DNA of 47,658 nucleotides from an uncultured Ignavibacteria bacterium. Its GTDB lineage: Bacteria; Bacteroidota; Ignavibacteria; SZUA-365. Location: the NCBI GenBank assembly GCA_913061095.1, contig CAJXVM010000014.1, positions 80,072 to 127,729 on the forward strand, in the 5' to 3' direction. Under the pieces are notes generated by a model that saw only the letters and a program-made list of their open reading frames with translations, was not told where the DNA came from and did no database searches. Below, in pieces: positions 35,610 to 44,225 of the stretch (positions are counted from its first letter, which is position 1; each line of letters starts with the position of its first letter). The position numbers were made by a program, and so were the translations under genes.

Positions 35610-36311
35610 CTAATACTGCCCCATATCATCATCATACAAATCCTCCTGCATCCCCATCACGTCGCCCTGAATTCCGGTCAGGATGTTCCGCAGGTAGGTG
35701 AGATCCTTCTGCATGTGCCGTATCGTGTCTTTGAGTCCCTCGATTTCCTTGCGCAGGGAACGATGGGATTCCGGTGCGTCGTCTTCCTGTCCGGTTTCAC
35801 CGTCTTCGTATGTATAGAAGAGATGACGGTAACGCACTTCCTTCTGTCCGACCATGCGCGGTGCTTCCTCGAGATAGGGATGCTCCTTCTCGATGAGGCC
35901 GTCGATACCGTGCTGCACGGAATCGGTCGAGGGGAAATTGAACTGACGGCCGGCGCGGGCCTTGATTTCCCCGACCGTCTGCGGACCACGGAGCATGATG
36001 AGACTCATGATCGTCGCCTGTGCAGGGGACAGCCCCAGCCCGTTTTGTCCGGCGCGGTGCAGGTACTTGAGCGCGCGGCCGCTGCCCGAGGCGAAGGCCA
36101 CGAGCCCCTTGCTGCGAAGATCGGTCAGTGCGTCCTCAACGGTCGCTTCGTCATAATCGACCACCGGATCGCGCCCGGTTTTCTGGTTGCATGCATTCAT
36201 GAGCGCATTGAGCGTCATGGGATAGTACTCCGGCGTGGCCTGGCTTTTCTCGATGAGACAGCCGAGCACGCGAACCTCTTCCGGTGTCAGTTTCGGCAGT
36301 TGCTGTGTCAT
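35610..36311 (-). CDS. YceH family (DUF480) winged-helix protein
   Basis: A 233-residue protein of the DUF480/YceH family: LTPEEVRVLGCLIEKSQATPEYYPMTLNAL (in parts, LGCLIEKS and YYPMTLNAL), NQKTGRDPV, and a second winged helix around LSPAQATIMSLIMLRGPQT. Two winged-helix domains suggest DNA binding, but the function is not established. The C-terminal 50 residues are a coiled coil (EIEGLKDTIRHMQKDLTYLRN). GGAGGAG precedes the ATG. It lies between hemB (18 bases) and hemL (2 bases), so it is co-transcribed with haem genes and could have a regulatory link to them, which is inference. Confidence 0.9.
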   Translation of the reverse strand: MTQQLPKLTPEEVRVLGCLIEKSQATPEYYPMTLNALMNACNQKTGRDPVVDYDEATVEDALTDLRSKGLVAFASGSGRALKYLHRAGQNGLGLSPAQATIMSLIMLRGPQTVGEIKARAGRQFNFPSTDSVQHGIDGLIEKEHPYLEEAPRMVGQKEVRYRHLFYTYEDGETGQEDDAPESHRSLRKEIEGLKDTIRHMQKDLTYLRNILTGIQGDVMGMQEDLYDDDMGQY

Positions 36312-36329
36312 GCTCTCCTCCGGTGATTC

Positions 36330-37328
36330 CTATTTCAGCAGCGTTGCAGCCTCCTTCGCGAAATACGTCAGCATCATGTCGGCGCCCGCGCGCTTGATGC
36401 TCAGCAGCGACTCCATCATGACGCGGTCATGATCGATCCAGCCCTTTTCCGCTCCCGCCTTGATCATGGCGTACTCGCCGCTGACCTGATAGGCAGCCGT
36501 GGGCATGCCGAATTCGTCCTTCACCCGGCGGATGATATCGAGATACGGTCCCGCCGGTTTTACCATCACGATATCCGCGCCCTCTTCGATGTCGATGGCC
36601 ACCTCGCGCACGGCTTCCTCGGCATTGGCCGGATCCATCTGATGCGAGCGGCGGTCGCCGAAGCTCGGCGCCGACTCCGCAGCGTCACGGAAGGGACCGT
36701 AGAAGCCCGATGCGTATTTGGCCGCGTACGACATGATGGGAAGATTCTGGAAGCCGTTGTCGTCGAGCGTGTCGCGGATCACCGCGACGCGTCCGTCCAT
36801 CATGTCCGACGGCGCCACCATGTCCGCGCCCGCCTCGGCATGTGACAGCGCCTCGCGCGCCAGCAGCTCAAGGGTGGGATCGTTGAGGATTTCCTCGCCG
36901 CGCACGATGCCGCAATGTCCGTGCGAGGTGTATTCGCACATGCACACATCGGTGGTCACGACCAACTCGGGCACGGCTTTTTTGATTTTGCGGATGGCCT
37001 GCTGCACACCGCCGTCGGGATCCCATGCCTCGGAACCGACCTCGTCCTTGTGCTCGGGGATGCCGAAGAGAATGACCGCCGGGATGCCGAGCTTGTACAC
37101 CTGTCGGCATTCCTTCACCGTTTCGTCAACGGAAAGCTGGAAGACGCCCGGCATGGATTTCACCTCCTTGCGCACGCCCTTGCCGGGCACGACGAACAGC
37201 GGGTAGATGAAATCCTTCGGTGTCAGCGCGGTCTCGCGTACCATCGACCGCAGTCCTTCGGTCATGCGCGTGCGCCGTGTGCGGATGAACTGTGTATAGG
37301 GGGTGTAAAGGGATTCGCCTGTCTGCAT
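36330..37328 (-). CDS. hemB: Porphobilinogen synthase (5-aminolevulinate dehydratase)
   Basis: Condenses two 5-aminolevulinates to porphobilinogen. 332 residues, normal length. The zinc-site cysteines of the Zn-dependent class are Cys129, Cys131 and Cys139 in [14 protein letters not shown]. The two active-site lysines are in the [15 protein letters not shown] region and in [11 protein letters not shown], and [10 protein letters not shown] is conserved. It starts a minus-strand unit hemB, yceH-like, hemL, behind a TATGTT element. The toxin-antitoxin pair on the opposite strand separates it from the rest of the haem genes. Confidence 0.98.
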   Translation of the reverse strand: MQTGESLYTPYTQFIRTRRTRMTEGLRSMVRETALTPKDFIYPLFVVPGKGVRKEVKSMPGVFQLSVDETVKECRQVYKLGIPAVILFGIPEHKDEVGSEAWDPDGGVQQAIRKIKKAVPELVVTTDVCMCEYTSHGHCGIVRGEEILNDPTLELLAREALSHAEAGADMVAPSDMMDGRVAVIRDTLDDNGFQNLPIMSYAAKYASGFYGPFRDAAESAPSFGDRRSHQMDPANAEEAVREVAIDIEEGADIVMVKPAGPYLDIIRRVKDEFGMPTAAYQVSGEYAMIKAGAEKGWIDHDRVMMESLLSIKRAGADMMLTYFAKEAATLLK

Positions 37329-37367
37329 GGCAATGTCCGTATGCGGGTGATGGAAGCTCTGCTGATC

Positions 37368-37376
37368 GTAACATAC
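37368..37376 (-). promoter_or_regulatory. Putative promoter element of hemB
   Basis: Reads GTATGTTAC on minus, 40 bases before the hemB ATG, matching the TATGTT elements before gapA, the TPR gene and the HAD operon. It lies in the divergent gap with the antitoxin gene. Confidence 0.4.
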
Positions 37377-37450
37377 GGTTCATCGAGGAAATGGGAAAGT
37401 GCGGAACAATGATTTCACCAGACCTCACTTTCTTCCTTGCATGTTCCATG

Positions 37451-37473
37451 CGGTATGAATAATATTCATACCG
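37451..37473. promoter_or_regulatory. Inverted-repeat operator upstream of the antitoxin gene
   Basis: CGGTATGAAT, three bases, ATTCATACCG: perfect 10-bp arms, ending 8 bases before the antitoxin ATG and overlapping its ribosome binding site region. RHH antitoxins usually repress their own operon at such sites. Confidence 0.75.
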
Positions 37474-37481
37474 AGGTTCAT

Positions 37482-37724
37482 ATGGCAAAAATCAAAATTG
37501 CAATTGCTGTGCGGCCCGGCCTGCTTGCCCGTCTTGATGAGATCGTGGCGCGGGGCACATTTCCCAGTCGCAGTCAGGCGATTGAGGATGCGATAAACGA
37601 AAAGCTCGAGCGCATGGATCGCAGCCGTCTCGCACGCGAATGCGCCAAGCTCGATCCGGACGATGAGAAAGCGTTTGCAGAGGAAGGTATGCAGGGAGAG
37701 AGTGAGGAATGGCCCGAATACTGA
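37482..37724 (+). CDS. Ribbon-helix-helix antitoxin
   Basis: An 80-residue antitoxin. The N-terminal RHH fold reads MAKIKIAIAVRPGLLARLDE then FPSRSQAIEDAINEKLER, with the beta strand KIAIAV for DNA contact. The C-terminus is acidic (DPDDEKAFAEEG and SEEWPEY) and would neutralise the toxin. I start at ATG 37482 because GAGG at 37473-37476 precedes it and the RHH strand begins at once; an upstream frame ATG at 37437 would run through the operator. It overlaps the toxin gene by 16 bases. The pair lies on the opposite strand from the haem genes around it. Confidence 0.88.
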   Translation: MAKIKIAIAVRPGLLARLDEIVARGTFPSRSQAIEDAINEKLERMDRSRLARECAKLDPDDEKAFAEEGMQGESEEWPEY

Positions 37725-38050
37725 GAGGGGATATTCGCTGGGCGGATCTCAATCCCGTTCGCGGAAAGGAACAGTCCGGACAGCGCCCTGTACTGATATT
37801 GAGCCAGGACGTATTTAATGCGCGCTCAGGGACCGTCATCGCAGTCGCGATCACGAGTCGGGAACCACGTGCCGGTTTCCCTCTGACACTGCCGGTCGAA
37901 GATGTCACACTCCCCAGGCAGTCATGGATCAAGATAAGTCAGATCCGGACGCTGACTGTTGAACGCATCGGCCGCCGTATCGGCCATCTCGAACCGGAGG
38001 CACTCGAACGGGTGGTGGACGGTCTGAACGAAATTATCGGGAGGCCATGA
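37709..38050 (+). CDS. PemK/MazF-family endoribonuclease toxin
   Basis: A 113-residue toxin of the MazF/PemK family, which cleaves mRNA at short sequences. Motifs are ILRGDIRWADLNPVRGKEQSGQRPVLIL (in parts, RGDIRWADLNP and GQRPVLIL), FNARSGTVIAVAITS, and SWIKISQIRTL. The Gly-Gln-Arg-Pro loop and Ser/Thr of the catalytic face are present, so the toxin looks intact. Its start lies within the antitoxin gene, so it is made by coupled translation. The 3' end overlaps the end of hemG on the other strand by 17 bases. Confidence 0.92.
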   Translation: MARILRGDIRWADLNPVRGKEQSGQRPVLILSQDVFNARSGTVIAVAITSREPRAGFPLTLPVEDVTLPRQSWIKISQIRTLTVERIGRRIGHLEPEALERVVDGLNEIIGRP

Positions 38051-39425
38051 CCCGGTCCACCACCGCATGCGCGGACTTCACGCAATCCCCCACCGAAATC
38101 CCGCCGCGGTAATTCGCACAGTAATGCAGTCCGGGATGCGCCTGCTCCACCTCCTCGACCGTCGCCATGCGCTCGAGATGCCCGCGCACGTACTGCGGAA
38201 TGGCATGCTTCCAGGCCGTCACGTAGACGAAATCGGGCTGCTCCGGCGTGCCCAGCAGTGCGCGCTGCTCGTCGAGCGCGGTCTGCACGATTTCCTGGTC
38301 CGGACGCAGCGCCTCCTCCGGCTGCCGCATCCCGCCGATGAATGTCGTCAGATGCACCTTGCCCTCCGGTGCGCGCTTCCGGAAAATCGTGCTCGAAAAG
38401 ATTGTCCCCAGGATGCGCCGCTTCTCGACCTTCGGGATGAGAAAGCCGAATCCGTCCAGCGGATGCATGTCCGCAGTCGGCGTGTATCCCGTGATCACCT
38501 CGGCCACCGGGGGATAGGGAATCTCCTCGAGCTCGGCGGACAGCTTCGGGGCGAACGCCCGCGACAGCTCGGCTGCCGGACCCGCCGGTGTCGCAATAAT
38601 CAGATCCCGCGCCGCGAATTCCTTCTCCTCGCCGTCATGCGCGACCGTGACAGTGAAGCGAGAGTCGTTTCCTTCGGTTTCACCGATGCGGATCGCCCGC
38701 ACCTCGGCGCTGTGGATTTTGTCGGGGATCGCGTTTGCAAGCGCATCGGTCAGTGTCTGCATGCCGTCAAGGAAGGAGAACATCCGGGCGGATTGTTTGC
38801 TCTCCTCCCCGCGCTTTTTCCGCTCACGCGCGCCCTTGATCTGTCCCTTGATCAGTCCGCCATACGTCTGCTCCAGCTCATACAGCTTTGGAAACGCCGC
38901 GCGCACGCTCAGCAGCTCGGGATCGCCGGCGTACACGCCCGCCACGAAGGGATTGATTGCGTAATCGAGAAACTCCTGCCCCAGCCGGCGGCGTACGAAG
39001 TCCGCGACGGACTCCTGCGCATCCGGCGGCGACGGCTTTTTGAACGGCTCGCCGAAGAGTCCCAGCTTGGTGCCCCAGGTGAAAAGGCCCGTCTTGAAAA
39101 ACGCCGGCGGCGACATGGGCAGCGCGGTCAACTTCCCGTGTTTGAGGATGTAGCGGTTTTTGCTCGCGTCGGACGCATAGAGTTTCTGGTCCTCCACACC
39201 CGCGTCGCGGATGAGTTCGGTGAGGAGCGGCGTCGTCTCGAGCGTGCTGTTCGGACCGGCTTCGATCAGCCATTCGTCTTCCCGCGCGCTGCGGATCGCG
39301 CCGCCGAAACGCGGCGCCTTTTCCAGGAGCAGCACGCGCTGCCCCGCCTCCTGCAGGCGGTACGCGCAGGTCAGTCCGCTGATCCCCGCCCCGATAATGA
39401 TGGTGTCGTAGTGGTTGTGTGGCAT
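38034..39425 (-). CDS. hemG: Protoporphyrinogen oxidase, oxygen-dependent HemY type
   Basis: FAD enzyme that oxidises protoporphyrinogen IX to protoporphyrin IX (also called hemY). 463 residues from ATG 39425; the dinucleotide fold is DTIIIGAGISGLTCAYRL, followed by LLEKAPRFGGAIRS, the FFKTGLFTWGTKLGLFGEP region and the C-terminal GLHYCANYRGGISVGDC (the FAD-binding end; two parts YCANYRGGIS and VGDCV). The frame stays open 81 bases upstream, but that part encodes a low-complexity stretch from the GGCCGTTGGC repeat, so I do not include it. It lies downstream of hemH after a 247-base gap with repeats. Its stop overlaps the toxin gene. Confidence 0.95.
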   Translation of the reverse strand: MPHNHYDTIIIGAGISGLTCAYRLQEAGQRVLLLEKAPRFGGAIRSAREDEWLIEAGPNSTLETTPLLTELIRDAGVEDQKLYASDASKNRYILKHGKLTALPMSPPAFFKTGLFTWGTKLGLFGEPFKKPSPPDAQESVADFVRRRLGQEFLDYAINPFVAGVYAGDPELLSVRAAFPKLYELEQTYGGLIKGQIKGARERKKRGEESKQSARMFSFLDGMQTLTDALANAIPDKIHSAEVRAIRIGETEGNDSRFTVTVAHDGEEKEFAARDLIIATPAGPAAELSRAFAPKLSAELEEIPYPPVAEVITGYTPTADMHPLDGFGFLIPKVEKRRILGTIFSSTIFRKRAPEGKVHLTTFIGGMRQPEEALRPDQEIVQTALDEQRALLGTPEQPDFVYVTAWKHAIPQYVRGHLERMATVEEVEQAHPGLHYCANYRGGISVGDCVKSAHAVVDRVMASR

Positions 39426-39477
39426 GTGTGATTTTTCTGATACCTGCGTTTCGAATGTGCGTCGATGTTTGTAAGAG

Positions 39478-39500
39478 GCCGTTGGCTGTTGGCCGTTGGC
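39478..39500. repeat. GGCCGTTGGC minisatellite-like repeat
   Basis: GGCCGTTGGC TGTT GGCCGTTGGC: two copies of a 10-base unit. It lies upstream of hemG and is read as a spurious N-terminal extension of that frame. Confidence 0.55.
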
Positions 39501-39636
39501 TTCCATTTGGAGGACGGATTCACTGCCGTCCGGATTCTGCCACGTCGTCGGGATGGCTGATGATGTCCGGCCTCGTCATGGGTCAGGAAATCAGGGCAGG
39601 AAATCCGTCATTCGGTTTTCAACCGCCCCTCGATAC

Positions 39637-39673
39637 GACCCGTTGCGTCCCGCTTCGCGAGACCGCACGGGTC
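39637..39673. repeat. Long imperfect hairpin after hemH, dispersed-repeat-like
   Basis: GACCCGTTGCG (39637-39647) pairs with CGCACGGGTC (39664-39673) with one bulge; the inner CGC/GCG extends the stem. Its outer flanks CCTCGATAC and TACTCGGGG look like a dispersed element. On minus it begins within the hemH stop and has no T-run, so it is not a standard terminator. Confidence 0.5.
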
Positions 39674-40704
39674 TACTCGGGGTGACGGCTTGTGAGGTTC
39701 ATCCGGCCCTCATACCGCCGCACGATCTGCTGTGCGAGTGCATCGATGTACAGCGGATGCGCGTTGAGCGCGGGCATGACGTGAAAATGCTCGATGCCTG
39801 CCGCCTCCGCATCCTCGCGGAGTTCGATGCCCAGCTCGTGCAGCGTCTCGATGTGCTCGGTCACGAAGGCGATGGGAATCACCAGCAGATCGCGCACACC
39901 CGCTGCGGCCAGCTCCTTCGCCTTGTCTACCGTGTCGGGCTCCAGCCATTTGGCCGGACCGACCTTGCTCTGAAAACTCAGGTGATACGGAAGATCGTTC
40001 CCCCGACGGCGCATCACCTCCTCCATAGTGTCACGGATCTGATGCGAATACGGATCGCCCTCTTTCACCAGGCTCACCGGTGTGCCGTGCGCGCTGAACT
40101 GCAGCGTCACCTGCGCGCGCCGGTCCGCGGGAAAGCGCTGAAGTCCCTCGTCGATGCGCGCGTTGATCGCGTCGATGAACGCATCCTCCGCGGGATAGGC
40201 CTTCACGCTCTGTACTTTGAAGAGGTGATTGCCGCGCGCGCGATGCAGATCCCGCCAGGTTTTGAAACACGAGCCCGTCGTGGTTTTCGAATAGTGCGGA
40301 TACAGCGGCATGAGAAACACGTTGGTGTAGCCGTCCTTCTCCAGCGCCTCCATCGCTTCGCGGATGAAGGGATGCCAGTAACTGAAGCCGACCTCCACCC
40401 GGACGCGCACGCCGTCGCCGTAGTGGTCGCGTAGACGCTGCTGCAGCGCATCCGCCTGTTCGCGCGACAGCTCCGCAATTGGCGACTTCCCGCCGATCAT
40501 CGCGTAATTTTCCTTGACGGTTTCCGCCCGCTTCTTCGCGATGAAGCGCGCCAGCGGCTTGCGCGCAAACTCTACGGGACCAAACGAAATGATCTCCCGG
40601 TCGAGAAACAGATTCTCCAGAAACGGCCGCACCGACTCCAGCGACGTCGGTCCGCCCATGTTCAGCAGTATGACTCCGAGGTCGTCTATCGCTTCCGTGC
40701 GCAT
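39673..40704 (-). CDS. hemH: Ferrochelatase
   Basis: Last step of haem synthesis: insertion of Fe2+ into protoporphyrin IX. 343 residues. Family motifs are VILLNMGGP at the start, FLMPLYPHYSKTTTGS, the metal-site histidine in QFSAHGTPVSLVKEGDPY, FQSKVGPAKWLEPDT, and the Glu in PIAFVTEHIETLHELGIE. It follows hemN by 4 bases, and a hairpin starts at its stop codon, so the haem run may be attenuated here before hemG. Confidence 0.98.
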   Translation of the reverse strand: MRTEAIDDLGVILLNMGGPTSLESVRPFLENLFLDREIISFGPVEFARKPLARFIAKKRAETVKENYAMIGGKSPIAELSREQADALQQRLRDHYGDGVRVRVEVGFSYWHPFIREAMEALEKDGYTNVFLMPLYPHYSKTTTGSCFKTWRDLHRARGNHLFKVQSVKAYPAEDAFIDAINARIDEGLQRFPADRRAQVTLQFSAHGTPVSLVKEGDPYSHQIRDTMEEVMRRRGNDLPYHLSFQSKVGPAKWLEPDTVDKAKELAAAGVRDLLVIPIAFVTEHIETLHELGIELREDAEAAGIEHFHVMPALNAHPLYIDALAQQIVRRYEGRMNLTSRHPE

Positions 40705-40708
40705 CAGT

Positions 40709-42106
40709 TCAGACCGTTTTACTGAAAATCGGCTTCTCCATCTGCGTCGGCAGGTAGGCGTCGAAGGCCATGGCGACGTTTCGGATCACCAGCACGCCCA
40801 TGTCGCTCGTGCGGATCCAGTCGTCGTCGATGCGCACGATGCCGTCGTCCACAAGCTCCTGCAGCCGCGCATAGGCGTCGGCGAAATACTCGTCAAACGT
40901 GATATCCCACTTCTTCTCCATCGCGCGCTTGTCGAGCTCAAAGTCGCACATCAGTGTCATGATCACGTCGCGGCGGATCAGGTCGTCACGCGAGAGCAGA
41001 TATCCCACATGCGTGGCGGGACGACCGGCGTCGATCGCCTCGTAATACTCGGGCAGCGTCTTCAGGTTCTGCGCGTACATGCGGTCGAACTGCCCGATGC
41101 TCGTGATCCCGAAGCCGTAGAGATCCGCGCCGGCATGCGTCGTGTAGCCCTGGAAATTCCGGTACAGTGTGCGGTTCGCCTGCGCCACCGCCAGCTCGTT
41201 GTCGGGCTTCGCGAAATGATCCATCCCGACGTAACGGTAGCCCGCCGCGTTGAGCATCTCGATCGTGCGTACCGTGATGCGCAGCTTCTCCTCGGGTGAC
41301 GGCAGATCCTCGCCCTTGATCAGCGCCATGTGCTTTTTCAGCCACGGCACATGTGCGTAATTGAACACCGCGATGCGGTCGGGATCGATGTCGATGATGC
41401 GCTCGAGCGTGTGTTCGAAACTCTCCACGGTCTGATGCGGGAGGCCGTAGATCAGGTCGAGATTGATGGATTCGAATCCCAGGTCGCGCGCCCAGTCCAG
41501 CACCTCGCGCGTCATGTCCTCGGGCTGGATGCGGTTGACCGCCTGCTGCACTGCGGGATTGAAATCCTGCACGCCCATCGACACGCGGTTGAAGCCACCC
41601 TCCTTGAGTGCCACCAGGTGGTCGCGCGTCATTTCGCGGGGATCGATCTCCACGCCCGCCTCGATGTTTTCGGCAAAGGGAAACAGCTTCTGCGTGTGTC
41701 CGGCCAGGTCGCGGATTTCGTCGGGATCAAGGTACGTCGGCGTGCCGCCGCCCCAGGCGATCTGCACCGTCTCGCGGTCATCGCGGATCAGCGGACGCAT
41801 CATGTCCATCTCGCGCTTCACATACTGCACGTAATTGTTGATCTTCCCGCGGTCGCGCGTGACCATCATGTTGCAGCCGCAGAAATAGCACAGCGTGTCG
41901 CAGAACGGGATGTGAAAATACAGCGACAGCGGCGGCGCGTCATCCGGGTTGTTGGTGCGCCGGACCTCGGCCAGGTAGTCGTCGGCGGTGAACTCCGGAG
42001 AAAACACCGGCGCGGTGGGATAGCTGGTGTAGCGCGGTCCCGGACGCGAGTACTTCTTCAGAAGATCGGTGTCGATGCTGTCGAACTGGTGTACGGCCTT
42101 GCTCAT
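40709..42106 (-). CDS. hemN: Oxygen-independent coproporphyrinogen III dehydrogenase
   Basis: Radical SAM enzyme that decarboxylates coproporphyrinogen III to protoporphyrinogen IX without oxygen. 465 residues, true HemN length rather than HemW. The N-terminus is DTDLLKKYSRPGPRYTSYPTAP (in parts, LLKKYSRPGPRYTSYPT), and the cluster motif CDTLCYFCGC holds CxxxCxxCxC, diagnostic of HemN. The C-terminal winged domain is present (RRDVIMTLMCDFEL). Gap of 90 bases after hemE. Paired with an oxygen-dependent HemY, it makes the pathway mixed with respect to oxygen. Confidence 0.97.
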   Translation of the reverse strand: MSKAVHQFDSIDTDLLKKYSRPGPRYTSYPTAPVFSPEFTADDYLAEVRRTNNPDDAPPLSLYFHIPFCDTLCYFCGCNMMVTRDRGKINNYVQYVKREMDMMRPLIRDDRETVQIAWGGGTPTYLDPDEIRDLAGHTQKLFPFAENIEAGVEIDPREMTRDHLVALKEGGFNRVSMGVQDFNPAVQQAVNRIQPEDMTREVLDWARDLGFESINLDLIYGLPHQTVESFEHTLERIIDIDPDRIAVFNYAHVPWLKKHMALIKGEDLPSPEEKLRITVRTIEMLNAAGYRYVGMDHFAKPDNELAVAQANRTLYRNFQGYTTHAGADLYGFGITSIGQFDRMYAQNLKTLPEYYEAIDAGRPATHVGYLLSRDDLIRRDVIMTLMCDFELDKRAMEKKWDITFDEYFADAYARLQELVDDGIVRIDDDWIRTSDMGVLVIRNVAMAFDAYLPTQMEKPIFSKTV

Positions 42107-42196
42107 GCGTGTCCTTTTCTGCCTCGGTGATGCAATCTGTTCAGGGGGATGTCCGTCCGCCGCTCTCCGCGACGCTTCGTGCGCTGGCGGTTCGTC

Positions 42197-43264
42197 TCAG
42201 TCATTCTTCTCGGCGCGGATTTCGCGGGATATCTCTTTGACCGCGTCGATCATCACGCGCGCGTGCTCGGGCGGCACCGTCGGCAGGATGCCGTGTCCGA
42301 GATTGAAAATGTGACCCGGATGGTTGCCGAACCAGGTCAGGATGTTGCGCACTTCCGCGCGGATGTTCTCCGGTGCGCTGTACAGCGCGACGGGATCGAG
42401 GTTGCCCTGCAGCGCCACGCGGTCGCCGATGATATCGCGCACTTCGCCGATATCCACCGTCCAGTCGAGTCCGACCACATCCGCGCCGCAGTCGGCCAGC
42501 TCCTGCAGCGAGGAGTTCGCGCCCTTGGCGAAGACGATGACGGGCACATTGGTGTGGGATTTGACATGCTCGACGATCTGCATGATGTAGGGCAGGGAGA
42601 ACTCGAGGAAGCTGTCCTTGCTCATGATCGACGCCCAGGTGTCGAAGATCTGCACGATGTCGGCGCCCGCCTGTGTCTGCCGCACGAGGTACTCGCCGAG
42701 CACCTTGGTGAGCTTCGCCAGCAGGGTGTGCAGCACGTCGGGCTCGTCGTACATGAGGCGCTTGATCGTCTCGAAATTCTTCGAGCCGCGTCCCTCCACC
42801 GCGTAGGATGCCAGCGTCCACGGCGCGCCCGCGAACCCGATCAGCGGCACGCGTCCGTCGAGACCTTTTTTCGTGGTGGACAGTGCGTCGTAGACGTACT
42901 GCAGGCGGTCGGCGGCGCCGTCGGCGTCGAGCTTGGTCACCGCGTCGAGCGAGCGCAGGGGCGTGGGGAACTGCGGACCGCCCTTGCCTTCTTCGACAAC
43001 CAGTGTCATCCCCATGGCCTCGGGCACGACGAGGATGTCTGAGAAGATGATCGCGGCATCCACGCCGACGATGTCCACCGGCTGAATCGTGACCTCCGCC
43101 GCCAGCTCAGGTGTGCGGCAGAGCGTAAGGAAATCGGCCTTCGCGCGTACTGCCCGGTACTCGGGCAGATAGCGTCCGGCCTGCCGCATCATCCAGACGG
43201 GCGTCCGTTCGGTCGGTTCGCGCCGCGCGGCGCGGAGAAGAAGATCGTTTTGCAGTGTCGTCAT
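42197..43264 (-). CDS. hemE: Uroporphyrinogen decarboxylase
   Basis: Decarboxylates the four acetate side chains of uroporphyrinogen III to give coproporphyrinogen III. 355 residues. The two Prosite-type signatures are visible: PVWMMRQAGRYLPEYRAVR at the start and IGFAGAPWTLASYAVEG. FSDILVVPEAMGM and GNLDPVALY are also conserved. It follows hemD after a 190-base gap carrying heptamer repeats. Confidence 0.98.
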   Translation of the reverse strand: MTTLQNDLLLRAARREPTERTPVWMMRQAGRYLPEYRAVRAKADFLTLCRTPELAAEVTIQPVDIVGVDAAIIFSDILVVPEAMGMTLVVEEGKGGPQFPTPLRSLDAVTKLDADGAADRLQYVYDALSTTKKGLDGRVPLIGFAGAPWTLASYAVEGRGSKNFETIKRLMYDEPDVLHTLLAKLTKVLGEYLVRQTQAGADIVQIFDTWASIMSKDSFLEFSLPYIMQIVEHVKSHTNVPVIVFAKGANSSLQELADCGADVVGLDWTVDIGEVRDIIGDRVALQGNLDPVALYSAPENIRAEVRNILTWFGNHPGHIFNLGHGILPTVPPEHARVMIDAVKEISREIRAEKND

Positions 43265-43320
43265 CTCGAAATACTATCGGTGATTAAATGAATTGTTGTC
43301 GTTATCTATTGGCACAAGTT

Positions 43321-43456
43321 CAAAGCGCAAAGCGCAAAGTGCAAAGCGCAAAGTGCAGAGTGCAGAGTGCAAAGTCGGTATCGAATCACTGAGAGGTTTT
43401 TGGAAGCATGTCACACTGAAAGCGACCTTTGCACTTTGCACTCTGCTCTTTGCACT
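43321..43456. repeat. Heptamer tandem array with inverted copies
   Basis: Eight copies of CAAAGYG or CAGAGTG-type heptamers (43321-43376) and, 50 bases later, four in inverse orientation (CTTTGCA units, 43427-43454). Together they can form a long hairpin. The right arm reaches the stop of hemD, so the array lies between hemD and hemE. Confidence 0.85.
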
Positions 43457-44225
43457 ACCTGGCTGCCCGCTCACCGTTGCCTTTGAGATAGTCCGTAATT
43501 TCCTTAGCCAGCGACTCCGCGGTCTGCTCGCGGGCGATGACGTCAACGCGCAGGCCGTGCTCGCGCGCTGCGTCGGCGGTGGTGTCGCCGATGACGGCGA
43601 CGGCGGTATCGTTCTGCTGCCATCCCTCGAGCGCCGCGGCGAACTGCCGCACGGCCGAGGGAGAAAAAAACGCCACGGCGTCGAAGCCCGTGCGGTCGAG
43701 CTCCTGCAGCTCGCGCAGCGCTTCGTCCGATGCGGGGAGCGTACGGTAGACGACCACCTGGTCGACATCCCCGCCGCGCTGGCGCATGGTATCCACGATT
43801 TCCGAGCGCGCGATATCGGAACAGGGCTGCAAAAACAGCTTCCCCTCGACATCCGGCAGCTCGGCGGCGAGTGTGGCACCGTAGGAGGCGGAGGGTAGGT
43901 CCCGCACCGCGAGTCCGAGCGCTTCGGCCTCCGCGGCAGTCTTCTCGCCCACCGCGTGCAGCGGGGGCAGCGCAGTGCGGTCGATGCTGCGGGCATCCAC
44001 GCCGCGCAGGAACCAGCGTACGGACTGCCTGCTCGTGAGCAGCACGCCGGCATAGCGTTCGAGCCGCGCCAGCGCCGCGTCGAGAGCGTCCCAGGTCTCC
44101 GGCGCCGCGATGCGGATCAGCGGCACGCGATGCACCGCGCATCCGCTCTCGCGCAGCATGCGCTCGAAGACGGGTGTCGGCTCGGGACGCGTGTAGAGAA
44201 CGGTATGGGTGGCGACCGAGCTCAC
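43455..44225 (-). CDS. hemD: Uroporphyrinogen-III synthase
   Basis: Cyclises and inverts ring D of hydroxymethylbilane. 256 residues in two alpha/beta domains. The sequence is poorly conserved as usual for HemD, but VLYTRPEPTPVFERML, the LLTSRQSVRWFL segment, FDAVAFFSPSAVRQF and VAVIGDTTADAARE are clear. The GTG start at 44225 overlaps the hemC stop (GTGA), fixing the start and implying coupling. The stop codon abuts an inverted heptamer repeat array. Confidence 0.92.
   Translation of the reverse strand: MSSVATHTVLYTRPEPTPVFERMLRESGCAVHRVPLIRIAAPETWDALDAALARLERYAGVLLTSRQSVRWFLRGVDARSIDRTALPPLHAVGEKTAAEAEALGLAVRDLPSASYGATLAAELPDVEGKLFLQPCSDIARSEIVDTMRQRGGDVDQVVVYRTLPASDEALRELQELDRTGFDAVAFFSPSAVRQFAAALEGWQQNDTAVAVIGDTTADAAREHGLRVDVIAREQTAESLAKEITDYLKGNGERAAR

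Noticed and set aside
38067-39431. 454-codon open frame on plus opposite hemG
   Set aside because: The minus strand carries unmistakable FAD-binding and HemY motifs; the plus frame is Arg/His-rich and lacks family resemblance.
39426-39506. N-terminal extension of HemG
   Set aside because: It is encoded by the GGCCGTTGGC repeat, precedes the FAD fold without family similarity, and ATG 39425 gives the usual length.
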